Below, piece after piece: positions 7,767 through 15,864 of a stretch of 64,000 nucleotides of DNA. Location of the stretch: assembly GCA_029260765.1 (NCBI GenBank), contig JAJDCP010000003.1, positions 31,844 through 95,843 of the forward strand. The letters are read 5' to 3'. The position numbers and the translations under genes were made by a program. This DNA is from Planctomycetota bacterium. Its GTDB lineage: Bacteria; Planctomycetota; J058; JAJDCP01. The notes beneath the pieces are model-generated. The model did no database searches. It had not been told where the DNA came from and saw only the letters and a list, made by a program, of their open reading frames with translations. Position 1 is the first letter of the stretch. Every line of letters begins with the position of its first letter.

Positions 7767-9089
7767 TCACTCCTCGTAGTAATTCTCGAAGCGCAACTCC
7801 GACGCGATGAAGGTCAGGGCGATGGCGCCCGTTGCGCCGTTGCGGTGTTTGGCCACGATCAGCTCGGCCTTACCTTTGACCTCTTCTTTGTCGGGCTTGT
7901 AGTACTCCTCACGGAAGAGCAACCAGATCAGGTCGGCGTCCTGCTCGATGGCGCCGGACTCGCGAAGGTCCGACATACGTGGCCGTTTCGACTCCCGTTG
8001 CTCCACCGCACGCGACAACTGTGCCAGGGCGATGATAGGGATATCCAGCTCTTTCGCCAGCCCTTTGAGGGAGCGCGAAATGTAGGAGATCTCCTGTTGG
8101 CGGCTTTCCTCCTTGCCCGTGCCGGTCATCAGCTGAAGGTAGTCGATCAGGATCAGTTCGATGTTGTGCTGCACGAACTGCCGCCGGGCCTTGGCTCGGA
8201 GCTCGGTTACAGAAATCGCGGGCGTATCATCGATGAAGATGCGCGCCTCGCTGAGTTGGCCCGCTGCCTCAAACAGCTTGGACATGTCATCGTCGCTCAG
8301 CTCGTTCTTCCGCAGCTTGTGGCCGTTGATATGCGCCGTGCCGCAGAGGAGATTGTTGGTGAGCTGCTCCTTGCTCATCTCGAGGCTGAAGATCGCCACG
8401 GCCCGGTTGTCTTTGAGGGCGGCGTTGCGCGCCACATTGAGCGCGAACGTGGTCTTTCCCATACTCGGCCGGGCCGCCAGAATGATCAGCTCCGAACCAT
8501 GAAGACCCGTCGTCATGTCGTCGAGTTTGTAGAAGTCTGTCTTGACGCCGGCGACGGCCTCGTTCGACTCGATGCGCTTGAACGTCACCTGCAGCAGCTC
8601 GCGGATGCCTGCCGCTTCGTGGGAAATGCGCAACTGGGTGGTCTCGAGGAACTTCTTCTCGGCCAGATCGACCTGGATCGGGGCGCGCTCCGAAGACTCG
8701 AAGGACTCTTGCACGATCTCTGTGCAGGTGCTGATCAGCCTGCGCAGGAGCGCCTTGTCTTTGACGATCTCTGCGTAGTAGCCCGCATTGGCAGAGGTCG
8801 GCACCGCTTCGGTCAACTCGGTCAGGTAGTGCGTGCCCCCGACCTCTTCGAGCATTCCCGCGCGCTCGAGCTCTTCCCGCAGGATCAACAGATCGCAGGC
8901 ACGCGTCTCGTCGTGCAGCTTGCAGATGATCTCGAAGATCTTGCGGTGCGCACTGCGGTAGAAGTGGTCGGCTTCGAGGATCTGCGCGACATCATCGGTC
9001 ACAGAGTTGTCGAGCAGAATCGAACCGAGCACCGAGCGCTCGGCCTCGAGATCCTGGGGCGGGACGCGGTCGAAGACAGCTTGGCTCAA
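7767..9089 (-). CDS. dnaB: Replicative DNA helicase DnaB
   Basis: Hexameric replicative helicase. The N-terminal domain begins VPPQDLEAERSVLGSILLD; the RecA-like domain has Walker A (ARPSMGKTTFALN), Walker B (LILIDYLQLM) and the DnaB motif QLSRAVEQR. No intein or insertion is seen. The start is uncertain: I use a TTG at 9089 (440 residues, normal length, with GGACGG upstream), but in-frame GTG codons at 9128 and 9152 are possible. It sits directly upstream of bamA, with rplI about 220 bases further upstream on the same strand, recalling the rplI-dnaB neighbourhood of many bacteria. Confidence 0.94.
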   Translation of the reverse strand: MSQAVFDRVPPQDLEAERSVLGSILLDNSVTDDVAQILEADHFYRSAHRKIFEIICKLHDETRACDLLILREELERAGMLEEVGGTHYLTELTEAVPTSANAGYYAEIVKDKALLRRLISTCTEIVQESFESSERAPIQVDLAEKKFLETTQLRISHEAAGIRELLQVTFKRIESNEAVAGVKTDFYKLDDMTTGLHGSELIILAARPSMGKTTFALNVARNAALKDNRAVAIFSLEMSKEQLTNNLLCGTAHINGHKLRKNELSDDDMSKLFEAAGQLSEARIFIDDTPAISVTELRAKARRQFVQHNIELILIDYLQLMTGTGKEESRQQEISYISRSLKGLAKELDIPIIALAQLSRAVEQRESKRPRMSDLRESGAIEQDADLIWLLFREEYYKPDKEEVKGKAELIVAKHRNGATGAIALTFIASELRFENYYEE

Positions 9090-9202
9090 TGCATCCGTCC
9101 ATAGAGGCTGCGGGGGAGAAGGTAGCACCCCAGTGTGGGCCCGCCCTGTCACCGACTCTTCACGCGGCGAGCGTTGACAGAACCCCAAACACAGAGCGCC
9201 CG

Positions 9203-9238
9203 GCAGCCTGGGCCGGGCAAAAGCCCGGCCCACGCTGC
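9203..9238 (-). repeat. Long intergenic hairpin between rplI and dnaB
   Basis: Two 16-nt arms (9203-9218 and 9223-9238) pair at 15 of 16 positions around an AAAA loop: a 9-bp GGGCCGGGC core, one T-A pair, one C-C mismatch and a 5-bp GCAGC base. No T run follows, so it is not a classical terminator; it may stabilise the rplI mRNA end or attenuate reading into dnaB. Confidence 0.6.
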
Positions 9239-9308
9239 CAGCCGCTCATAACGGTCGGGCGCGGTGGGCGCATGCAGGGCGCATGCGTGGCGGCGCGGGG
9301 AGAGCTTG

Positions 9309-9758
9309 TCAGGAGCTCTTCTCGACGACCCAGACTTTGCTCTCTGCCTCGACTTCACTGTGCAGACGCACCCGCACCGTGTAGACGCCGAGCTCCTTGA
9401 TCGGGGCATCCAGCAGCACCTGGCGCGCTTCGACCTGGTGGCCTTCGGCGGTCAGGGCCTGAGCGATCATCGTCGCGTTGACCGAGCCGTAGAGATGCCC
9501 GGCATCGCTGGCTTCGACAGGGATCGAGACCGATACCGCCGACAGCTTGCCCGCCACTTCCTTGAACTTCTCTTTGCGGCGTGCTTCGAGAGCGACAAGC
9601 TTGCGCTTTTCATGCTGCAACTGCTTGAGGTTGCCCTTGGTGACCGCCACAGCGATCCCCTTTGGCAGCAAGTAGTTGCGCCCATAGCCCGGCTTTACGT
9701 TGACGATGTCGCCAACAGTGCCCAGCTTGCTCACGTCCTGCCTGAGTAGGACTTCCAT
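9309..9758 (-). CDS. rplI: 50S ribosomal protein L9
   Basis: Ribosomal protein bL9. It begins MEVLLRQDVSKLG and contains the signature GYGRNYLLPKGIAV, followed by the long connecting helix rich in Lys/Glu and the C-terminal domain; 149 residues is the usual length. The ATG at 9758 has GGAGG five bases upstream; an earlier in-frame start at 9779 precedes this site and is rejected. It follows rpsF by 52 bp; the usual rpsR and ssb genes between the two are absent. Confidence 0.96.
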   Translation of the reverse strand: MEVLLRQDVSKLGTVGDIVNVKPGYGRNYLLPKGIAVAVTKGNLKQLQHEKRKLVALEARRKEKFKEVAGKLSAVSVSIPVEASDAGHLYGSVNATMIAQALTAEGHQVEARQVLLDAPIKELGVYTVRVRLHSEVEAESKVWVVEKSS

Positions 9759-9808
9759 GATTTCCTCCTTCCCGACCACGAGAGTCGGGCATGTGAACAG
9801 CCCCGTTC

Positions 9809-10156
9809 CTACTCAGCAGCAGCGGCAGCGGCGGCAGCGGCGGCTTCCTTGGTTTCTTCAGTTTCTTCCGGCCGCTCATCACGCAGCACCATATGCCGCA
9901 GCACCCGCTCTTTCAGACGCAGATCGCGGTCGATCTCTTCGATCTTGGCCGGTTCGCCTTCGAAATAGACCACCATATAGGTCGCCCGACGCAGTTTGTT
10001 GATCTCGTACGCCAGCTTTCTGTCGCCCCACTTCTCCATCGAAGTGACGTCGCACTCGTATTGGGTCAGGACGCCCTTGACGAGCTCTTCGCACTCGTCC
10101 CAGTGCTTGGAGGCGTCGTTGGTTTCGAACAAGACCATCAGCTCATATTTCTGCAT
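9809..10156 (-). CDS. rpsF: 30S ribosomal protein S6 with poly-alanine tail
   Basis: Ribosomal protein bS6. Starts MQKYELMVLFETND and has the ferredoxin-like fold segments (GDRKLAYEINKLRRATYMVVYFE split over the core) and the typical VLRHMVLRDE strand. The last 11 residues are ten alanines plus a glutamate after an acidic EETEETKE stretch, an unusual tail encoded by mixed GCN codons. Length 115. The start is preceded by GGGAAAGAG and overlaps the end of pth by 14 bases, so translation is probably coupled. S6 normally partners S18 (rpsR), which is not in this cluster. Confidence 0.93.
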   Translation of the reverse strand: MQKYELMVLFETNDASKHWDECEELVKGVLTQYECDVTSMEKWGDRKLAYEINKLRRATYMVVYFEGEPAKIEEIDRDLRLKERVLRHMVLRDERPEETEETKEAAAAAAAAAAE

Positions 10157-10799
10157 CACTCTTTCCCTTCGCTCCCGACGCTTCAGCATCTTCTTCCGCA
10201 TCGGGCCTGGCCGGGTCGGCCAAGTGGATTCCATTGAAACGATTCATCGCTGCCAGAGTGCCTTCGTGCACCCACACGTCGACCGCATCGACGCACAGCT
10301 TGACTACTTTGTCGACCAGCTCATGTTCCTCGCTGCGAAACCTGCCCAACACATGGCCGATCAGACCTGAGCGGGGCTCTCCCACACCGATGCGCAAGCG
10401 CGCGTAGCTCCTCGTGCCCAGCACTCCCTCGACCGACTTGAGACCGTTGTGCCCCCCCGAGGAGCCGCTCGCCCGGATGCGGATCCGCCCCAGAGGAAGC
10501 GCCACATCGTCGGTCAAGACCAACAGCCCGGCTGTCGCGAGCTTGAAGAACTGCACGAACCCCAGCAAGGCGCGCCCGCAGAGGTTTACGTAGGTATGGG
10601 GCTCGACCAGGTAGAGCTTGCGTCCGGCGTGCGTTCCCGCCCCCCAGCGCGACTCGAATTTCGAGCGGTCCAGCGCGATACCCCATTTCCAGGCGCAGGC
10701 ACGCAAGACGTCCATACCGATATTGTGCCGAGTCTGCTCGTATTTGCTGCCAGGATTTCCGATCCCGAGCAGCAGCGCGGGCACTGACTCAGCGTCCAT
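10143..10799 (-). CDS. pth: Peptidyl-tRNA hydrolase
   Basis: Recycles stalled peptidyl-tRNA by cleaving the ester bond. Conserved residues are present: GIGNPGSKYEQTRHNIG gives the Asn and the catalytic His (about residues 15 and 25), TDDVALPLG the catalytic Asp, and GSSGGHNGLKS the tRNA-binding loop. Length 218 includes a charged C-terminal extension. The ATG at 10799 has GGAG six bases upstream; a TTG one codon earlier is not needed. It follows rplY by 3 bp, the frequent rplY-pth pair. Confidence 0.95.
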   Translation of the reverse strand: MDAESVPALLLGIGNPGSKYEQTRHNIGMDVLRACAWKWGIALDRSKFESRWGAGTHAGRKLYLVEPHTYVNLCGRALLGFVQFFKLATAGLLVLTDDVALPLGRIRIRASGSSGGHNGLKSVEGVLGTRSYARLRIGVGEPRSGLIGHVLGRFRSEEHELVDKVVKLCVDAVDVWVHEGTLAAMNRFNGIHLADPARPDAEEDAEASGAKGKSDAEI

Positions 10800-10802
10800 C
10801 AA

Positions 10803-11492
10803 CTACTCCGCCGCAGCGGCCTCGGCTTCGGCCTTGGCCTCAGCCTTGGCCTCGGCGTGGGCCTCGGCCTCCGCTTCCGCTTCCGCTTCAGCGGCTGCTT
10901 CCGCCGCGACCTTCGCCGCCGCCGCAGCCATGCTCGCCGCGCTATGCACACCACAGATCACGGTCCCGGGATCGCTCGCCAGGGTGGCCCCGGCCGGCAT
11001 CTTCAGCTGCGACGCCAGGAGCTCACTGTCGAGACCGAGATCGCTGATATCATGCACCAGCACGTCGGGGATCTCGCCGGGGTTGATGTTGATGCGCGCG
11101 ACCCAGCTCTTCTGAAAGAACGTGCCGTTCTGACTGAGGCCTAAAGGCACGCCATCGAGCCGCAGAGGAACGTCGAGGGTCAGCGGCTTGGTCTTCGCAG
11201 CCCGCAGCAGGTCGACGTGCAGGATGTTGTCGAGAGTCGCATCCCAGTCGATCTGCTGAAAGATCGCGTACTCCTCGCTCTGGTCCGGCATCCCGAGCTT
11301 CAGCACCTTCTGCTTGTTCTTGAAGATCTCGAGCAGAACGTCGGTGTTGATCGAAAGGGACACGGACGGTCCGCCGCTTCCGTAGAGGTTGACGGGCACG
11401 AGGCCGGCCTTGCGGACTTTGTTGGCGGCGAGACGCCCGGTGGCCTCGCGTGCCTGCAGCGGGGTCGCCGCCTTGGAGGCTAAGGTGCTCAT
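10803..11492 (-). CDS. rplY: 50S ribosomal protein L25 (CTC type) with Ala/Glu/Lys repeat tail
   Basis: 5S rRNA-binding protein of the long, two-domain TL5/CTC type. The N-terminal domain (1-95) has the LRKAGxVPVNLYG-like segment (VRKAGLVPVNLYG) and QIDWDATLDNILHVDLL; the C-terminal beta domain (96-185) ends near GTVICGVHS. Residues 187-229 are a low-complexity tail of alternating Ala and Glu with some Lys and His, encoded by hexamer-like DNA (GCC/GAG alternation). Such tails vary widely in L25. GAAGAGAG precedes the ATG. Confidence 0.93.
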   Translation of the reverse strand: MSTLASKAATPLQAREATGRLAANKVRKAGLVPVNLYGSGGPSVSLSINTDVLLEIFKNKQKVLKLGMPDQSEEYAIFQQIDWDATLDNILHVDLLRAAKTKPLTLDVPLRLDGVPLGLSQNGTFFQKSWVARININPGEIPDVLVHDISDLGLDSELLASQLKMPAGATLASDPGTVICGVHSAASMAAAAAKVAAEAAAEAEAEAEAEAHAEAKAEAKAEAEAAAAE

Positions 11493-11510
11493 GATGTAGA
11501 CTCTCTTCTT

Positions 11511-12464
11511 CTAGTTCGCGAACAATTGACTGACGGAACGGTTCGTATGGATGCGGACAATCGCCTCACCCAACAGCTCCGCGACCGACAGGATCTTCAA
11601 TGATGGGACTTGTTTCTGCAATTCTGGAGCGACCGGAATCGTATCGGTGATGAGGATCTCGGCTGCCTCGCACTCAGCCAGGCGCTGGCTAGCTGGACCG
11701 CACAGGACCGGATGGGTCGCGCAGATCGAGATGCTGCGCGCGCCGTTTTCTTTCAGCACCCGGACGGCTTCGCGCACCGAGCCACAGGTGGCCAGGACGT
11801 CGTCGGCGATGATCACGTTCTTGTCCCGGACCTCACCGATCAGAAAACCCGCCTCAACCTGGCTCGCGTTGATACGCTCCTTCTGGATGATCGCCACGCC
11901 CGCCCCCAGCCGCTTGGCAAAACCCCAGGCGCGCTTCATGCTGCCCAGATCAGGCCCGACCACAACCAGGTCGGAGCGGGGGTTGATGCGGAAGTGTTCG
12001 GTGAAGATCGGGGCCGCATAGAGATGGTCGACTGGAATGTCGAAGAAGCCCTGAATCTGTGCAGCGTGCAGATCGATCGTCAAGACCCGGTCGGCTCCCG
12101 CCTCTACCAGCAGATTCGCGACCAGCTTCGCGGAGATGGGCACACGGCCGATATCCTTGCGGTCTTGTCGGGCGTATCCGAAGTAGGGGATCACAGCCGT
12201 CAGCCGGCCGACCGAGGCCCTTTTCAGGCTATCGAGCAGGACCAACAACTCCATCAGGTTCTGGTTGACCGGCGGACAGGTCGACTGGATCACGAACACA
12301 TCGGCGCCACGCACATCAGAGTGGATGCGGACCGACGTCTCCCCGTCCGGGAACTCATGCACATCTGCATTGCCCGGCTCGATACCGATGTAATTGATGA
12401 TGTCGGCAGCCAGGGCGGGATTCGACCGCCCGGCAAACACGTGGAACTTCGACAGGCCTTGCAT
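11511..12464 (-). CDS. prs: Ribose-phosphate pyrophosphokinase (PRPP synthase)
   Basis: Makes PRPP from ribose 5-phosphate and ATP. It has FPDGETSVRI, PYFGYARQDRK, the signature DLHAAQIQGFF and the PRPP-binding loop. That loop reads VIIADDVLATCGS; the more common PRPP synthase form is DDxIDTAGT, so it deviates, although other phosphoribosyltransferases have DDLLATGGT. Length 317 is normal. I choose the ATG at 12464 because GGAGGG lies six bases upstream; it overlaps the glmU stop (TGATG). A GTG one codon earlier is also possible. Confidence 0.95.
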   Translation of the reverse strand: MQGLSKFHVFAGRSNPALAADIINYIGIEPGNADVHEFPDGETSVRIHSDVRGADVFVIQSTCPPVNQNLMELLVLLDSLKRASVGRLTAVIPYFGYARQDRKDIGRVPISAKLVANLLVEAGADRVLTIDLHAAQIQGFFDIPVDHLYAAPIFTEHFRINPRSDLVVVGPDLGSMKRAWGFAKRLGAGVAIIQKERINASQVEAGFLIGEVRDKNVIIADDVLATCGSVREAVRVLKENGARSISICATHPVLCGPASQRLAECEAAEILITDTIPVAPELQKQVPSLKILSVAELLGEAIVRIHTNRSVSQLFAN

Positions 12465-13726
12465 CACGAGCCCTCCGCTGCACGCAAACGGCGAGCGGGC
12501 ACACCAGCCCAGACCTCACCATCGGCCACAGGCTGGTTCTTCGTCACTACGGCCCCTGCCGCGGTTACCGCGCCACGGCCCACCGTCAGCGGCGCGATCA
12601 GCACAGAGCCGCTGCCGATGAAGGCGCGCTCGCCGACCGAGGTCTTTGCCTTGCGGACGCCGTCGTAGTTGGCGGTGATCGTACCGGCGCCGATATTGGC
12701 GCGGGAGCCGATGTCGGCATCCCCCAGATAACTCAAATGCTTGGCCTTGGCGCGCGGACCCAGCCGCGTGTTCTTGACCTCGACAAAGTTGCCGATCGCG
12801 GCGCCCTCTTCCAGCACCGTGCCCTGGCGGAGATGGGCGAAGGGTCCGACGCTCGCGCCCGTCGCGATGCGCACCCCGCGGCGCAGCACGCAGAAGGGAA
12901 GGATCTGGGCCTCGGCCCCGATCTCAACCTCGGCCTCGATGTATGTATGCTCGGGATCTTCGATGATCACCCCGGCCAACAGGTGCTGCTCGATGATGCG
13001 GCGGCGCAGGTGCTCTCCCACCCGTGCGAGCTGCACCCGGTCATTGACTCCCTGGATCTCGTGCTCGCTGCGCGCCGTCACGGCATGGCCAGGACGTCCC
13101 GCTGCCACGCGCCGGGCGACCACATCGGTGAGGTAGTATTCGCCACTGCGGTTTTCAGGGCTCAGCGCTTCCAGATCCGCGATCAGGCCCTCGGCCTGAA
13201 AGCAGTAGCAACCGGAGTTGATCTCGCGCAGCTGGCGCTGTTCAGGCGTGGCGTCCTTCTCTTCGACGATGGCCGCCAGGGCTCCCGAGGCATCGCGCAC
13301 GATCCGGCCATAGCCGAAAGGCTCGGCCACCAGGCTCGAGAGCACCGTCACGGCCGCGCCGCGCTGGCGATGCTCTGCGAGCAGGCGCCGCAGAGTCTTG
13401 GGCTCGATCGCCGGCGCGTCGCCGGTCAGGACGAGAACCTCGCCCCGCGTCTCTGCCAGGGCCGCACGGGCGGCCAGCAAGGCATCGCCTGTACCGCGTT
13501 GCTCGGCCTGCACCGCGTAGTGCACGCTGTCTCCGAGCAACTCGCGGAAAGCGCTGTGCTCTGCGGGCACCACCAGCACGATACGCTCGATACCTGCCGC
13601 GCGCACCGCCGCCACCACCCACTCGACCAGGGCTCGGCCGAGCACGGGGTGCAGCACTTTGGGGAGCGGCGAGCGCATGCGCACGCCCTTCCCTGCAGCG
13701 AGCAGCACGGCGGTGATCTCGGACAC
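12464..13726 (-). CDS. glmU: Bifunctional GlmU (UDP-GlcNAc pyrophosphorylase / GlcN-1-P acetyltransferase)
   Basis: Makes UDP-GlcNAc, precursor of peptidoglycan and lipid A. The N-terminal uridyltransferase (1-230) has LAAGKGVRMRSPLPKVLH, the EQRGTGDAL motif and INSGCYCF. The C-terminal left-handed beta helix (245-410) has KNTRLGPRAKAKHLSYLGD and NYDG with the acetyltransferase catalytic His. At 420 residues it is slightly shorter than the E. coli enzyme (456), lacking the distal tail. It is transcribed after tRNA-Gln and directly before prs, which shares the final bases. Confidence 0.96.
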   Translation of the reverse strand: MSEITAVLLAAGKGVRMRSPLPKVLHPVLGRALVEWVVAAVRAAGIERIVLVVPAEHSAFRELLGDSVHYAVQAEQRGTGDALLAARAALAETRGEVLVLTGDAPAIEPKTLRRLLAEHRQRGAAVTVLSSLVAEPFGYGRIVRDASGALAAIVEEKDATPEQRQLREINSGCYCFQAEGLIADLEALSPENRSGEYYLTDVVARRVAAGRPGHAVTARSEHEIQGVNDRVQLARVGEHLRRRIIEQHLLAGVIIEDPEHTYIEAEVEIGAEAQILPFCVLRRGVRIATGASVGPFAHLRQGTVLEEGAAIGNFVEVKNTRLGPRAKAKHLSYLGDADIGSRANIGAGTITANYDGVRKAKTSVGERAFIGSGSVLIAPLTVGRGAVTAAGAVVTKNQPVADGEVWAGVPARRLRAAEGS

Positions 13727-13764
13727 AGCTGACCTCTTGGCGCTCTTGCGCCGCGCGAACGGAA

Positions 13765-13835
13765 TTACCCCGCCTGGACTCGAACCAGGAAAGCCGGTAC
13801 CAAAAACCGGTGTGTTGCCATTACACCACGGGGTA
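13765..13835 (-). tRNA. tRNA-Gln (TTG)
   Basis: A 71-nt cloverleaf: 7-bp acceptor stem (TACCCCG/CGGGGTA), D arm GTGT/ACAC, anticodon stem CCGGT/ACCGG with loop TTTTGGT giving anticodon TTG, 4-nt variable loop and T arm CCTGG-TTCGAGT-CCAGG. The discriminator base is A and CCA is not encoded. It lies 38 bp upstream of glmU on the same strand. Confidence 0.95.
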
Positions 13836-13903
13836 GGGTGATGCTCTCTGCAGCCTTGCGGATCTGGGGTCGGTCCACAGGCCTCCGCACGGGCAGGCGC
13901 GGT

Positions 13904-13932
13904 AGTCTATACAGCTCGTGCCAAACCGTCAA
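13904..13932 (-). promoter_or_regulatory. Sigma-70 type promoter of tRNA-Gln-glmU operon
   Basis: Minus strand TTGACG (13927-13932), 17-bp spacer, TAGACT (13904-13909). An overlapping TATAGA with a 15-bp spacer is an alternative -10. It lies about 70 bases before the tRNA 5' end and is the only good candidate upstream of the tRNA-glmU-prs-rplY-pth-rpsF-rplI run. Confidence 0.65.
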
Positions 13933-14077
13933 TGGCTTTTCCACGGCTGGACGCGTCCAGCCCGACGCTGCTCCAAGCATTCCAACGTCCAGCTGCAAAA
14001 CACGCACAGGCCTTGACGAAGGCGCGCGGCTTCCCGTACCTTCCTCGCCTCATTCCTCTTGATGGGAAAGGCAAACG

Positions 14078-14707
14078 GTGTTCTCCAGAGGCAAGGACAT
14101 ACCGAAGGGCGTCTCCCGCCGACTCTCCCTCTACCTGCGGCGCCTCGAACGCCTCAAGCAGGCCGGGCGAAGCACGGTGTCCTCGGCAGACCTGGCCTCG
14201 GCGCTCGGCCTGCGTGCCGCGCAGGTGCGCAAGGACCTGGCGTATTTCGGCCAGTTCGGCTCGGCGGGCGTCGGCTACCGGGTGGAGCATCTGATTCCTG
14301 AGATCCGCAAGATCCTCGGCACCGACAAGATGTGGCCCGTGGGCCTGATCGGCCTGGGCAACCTCGGGGCGGCTCTGATCAAACACAACGGCTTCGAGCA
14401 GCGGGGATTTCGCATCGATGCGATCTTCGACAACAACCCTTCTGTGGTCGGCTCCGAGGTACGCGAGGGGCTGACTGTCGATCACGTGGACCGGCTGGCC
14501 GAAATCTATCGTGATCGCCAGCTGAAGCTCGCGATCTTGACCGTCCCTCCGGCGGCTGCACAACAGATCGCCGACGTGCTTGTGACGGCTGGAGTGCGGG
14601 GCATACTGAATTTCGCTCCGATCACGCTCGCAGTTCCCCCGAGCGTTCATATCAGCAACGTCGACCTCGCTGTCCAGCTCGAACAGCTTTCCTTCCTTCT
14701 TAACTAA
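14078..14707 (+). CDS. rex: Redox-sensing transcriptional repressor Rex
   Basis: NADH/NAD-responsive repressor of fermentation and respiration genes. The N-terminal winged helix (about 10-75) contains VSRRLSLYLRRLERL and the DNA-recognition segment LGLRAAQVRKDLAYFGQFG. The Rossmann domain has the GLIGLGNLGAALIKH nucleotide motif and a family-typical RGILNFAP stretch near the C-terminus. Length 209 is normal. The GTG start follows AAAGG by 7 bases. Rex often controls its own gene, but I found no clear TTGTGA-type inverted repeat upstream. It is read divergently from the tRNA-glmU operon. Confidence 0.95.
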   Translation: MFSRGKDIPKGVSRRLSLYLRRLERLKQAGRSTVSSADLASALGLRAAQVRKDLAYFGQFGSAGVGYRVEHLIPEIRKILGTDKMWPVGLIGLGNLGAALIKHNGFEQRGFRIDAIFDNNPSVVGSEVREGLTVDHVDRLAEIYRDRQLKLAILTVPPAAAQQIADVLVTAGVRGILNFAPITLAVPPSVHISNVDLAVQLEQLSFLLN

Positions 14708-14719
14708 GGACCTATATCC

Positions 14720-15463
14720 GTGGACATTCTGTTTCTCGGCTCCGGGAGCGGCATGCCCCAGGGCGACCGGGGCGCCCCCGCGCTAGTAGTGCGCACCCGC
14801 AATGAAGTGCTGTTGAGCGACCTCGGCGGCGGCTGCCTGCAGAAGCTGGCCAACGCCAGGATCCAGTTCCAATGGCTGCGGCATGTGATCATGACGGGGC
14901 TCGACGCCCCGCGCACGGCCGAGCTCGCAAGCTTTGTGCACGCCAAGATCCACCTGCACCTCAAGAAGAAGAGCGTCGACCTCGACCTGCACGGGCCCAG
15001 CGGGCTCGGCCTGCTGCTGGCCGACCTGCGGGTGCGCTATGGGCTCGGCGACGACAAGAGCTACATCCTGGCCGCCAACGATGTCGGCGAAGCCGCCAGC
15101 TTTGAAAACGGCGGAATGCGCGTCAAACTCTGGCCGCTGGGTACGCGCCTGGCTTTCCGGGTCGAGTCCGACACCGGCAGCGTGGCCTTCTGGCCCTGCG
15201 AGGCCGACATCCCCTTGATGCTCGAGATCGCCGCAGGCGCGGACTTCCTGATCGCCGAGACGCCCTTGCCGCAGCGCCATCGCCGGGAAGGCCAGCTGAC
15301 GCCGCCGCAGGTTGGAAGCCTGGCGAAACGGGCCGCCGCGCAGCGCGTGGTGTTGACCGGCTTCGAGCCGGTAGCGGGCCGCTTCGACATGCAGTACAGC
15401 TGCGAGTCGGCCTTCAAGGGGCAGGTCGTACAGGCCGCCGATGGCATGTCCTTCGGGTTGTGA
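14720..15463 (+). CDS. Metallo-beta-lactamase-fold protein lacking the metal motif
   Basis: The opening LGSGSGMPQGDRGAPALVV...LLSDLGGG is the N-terminal strand pair and Asp/Gly turn of RNase Z-like metallo-beta-lactamase proteins. Where the family has the zinc motif HxHxDH this protein reads TGLDAPRT, so the main metal ligands are gone. Downstream strands (GSVAFWPCEADIPLM, LIAETPLP, VVLTGFEP) are still family-like. It is therefore probably a non-catalytic pseudoenzyme or binds a different cofactor. It begins 12 bp after rex with TAAGGA upstream of a GTG, so the two are co-transcribed, which hints at a redox-linked role. Function unknown. Confidence 0.75.
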   Translation: MDILFLGSGSGMPQGDRGAPALVVRTRNEVLLSDLGGGCLQKLANARIQFQWLRHVIMTGLDAPRTAELASFVHAKIHLHLKKKSVDLDLHGPSGLGLLLADLRVRYGLGDDKSYILAANDVGEAASFENGGMRVKLWPLGTRLAFRVESDTGSVAFWPCEADIPLMLEIAAGADFLIAETPLPQRHRREGQLTPPQVGSLAKRAAAQRVVLTGFEPVAGRFDMQYSCESAFKGQVVQAADGMSFGL

Positions 15464-15473
15464 TGTTCCGGAC

Positions 15474-15501
15474 TTGCGTCGGCCGGGGCGCCTGATAGAA
15501 T
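15474..15501 (+). promoter_or_regulatory. Promoter of tRNA-Arg
   Basis: TTGCGT (15474-15479), 16-bp spacer and TAGAAT (15496-15501), ending 9 bases before the mature 5' end of tRNA-Arg. Confidence 0.65.
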
Positions 15502-15510
15502 CGCCCGCGA

Positions 15511-15583
15511 GCGCCCGTAGCTCAGGGGATAGAGCATCGGATTTCTAATCCGACGGTCGTAGGTTCGAAACCTACCGGGCGTA
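15511..15583 (+). tRNA. tRNA-Arg (TCT)
   Basis: A 73-nt cloverleaf: acceptor GCGCCCG/CGGGCGT (terminal G-T pair), D arm GCTC/GAGC, anticodon stem TCGGA/TCCGA with loop TTTCTAA (anticodon TCT), 5-nt variable region, T arm GTAGG-TTCGAAA-CCTAC, discriminator A, no encoded CCA. Confidence 0.95.
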
Positions 15584-15864
15584 TAACGACCTACGACAAT
15601 CGGTGAAAGCCTGGGCACCATCTCCGACCGGGACCTACCCGACAGGGCTGGTCTCATGCGCGTGCGCCCACACGTACAGGGTCCGAAAATGCGTCACTCT
15701 CGTCACTGATCGGGTTGGCCACTACGGTTGGATGGTGGCCAGATTCCGCCCTGACGGCTGCCCCGCAGGCCCTCCCAGAAACCCCGCGAATCAGCTGCTG
15801 AGCGCTGACCGACGGGTGACACGCATCGCGCTTCTGGCTGGCCGTGCTCCGGCAACACTTCTCT
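15584..15864. other. Intergenic stretch after tRNA-Arg
   Basis: About 280 bases between tRNA-Arg and the end of a convergent small gene. I see no gene, clear terminator or repeat here. Confidence 0.5.

Noticed and set aside
7845..9104. Long plus-strand open frame (about 419 codons) antisense to dnaB
   Set aside because: It mirrors dnaB codon by codon in GC-rich DNA; no ribosome-binding site or family resemblance.
13933..14077. Rex operator upstream of rex
   Set aside because: No TTGTGA-n-TCACAA-type inverted repeat; a TTGACG near 14013 has no acceptable -10 box.
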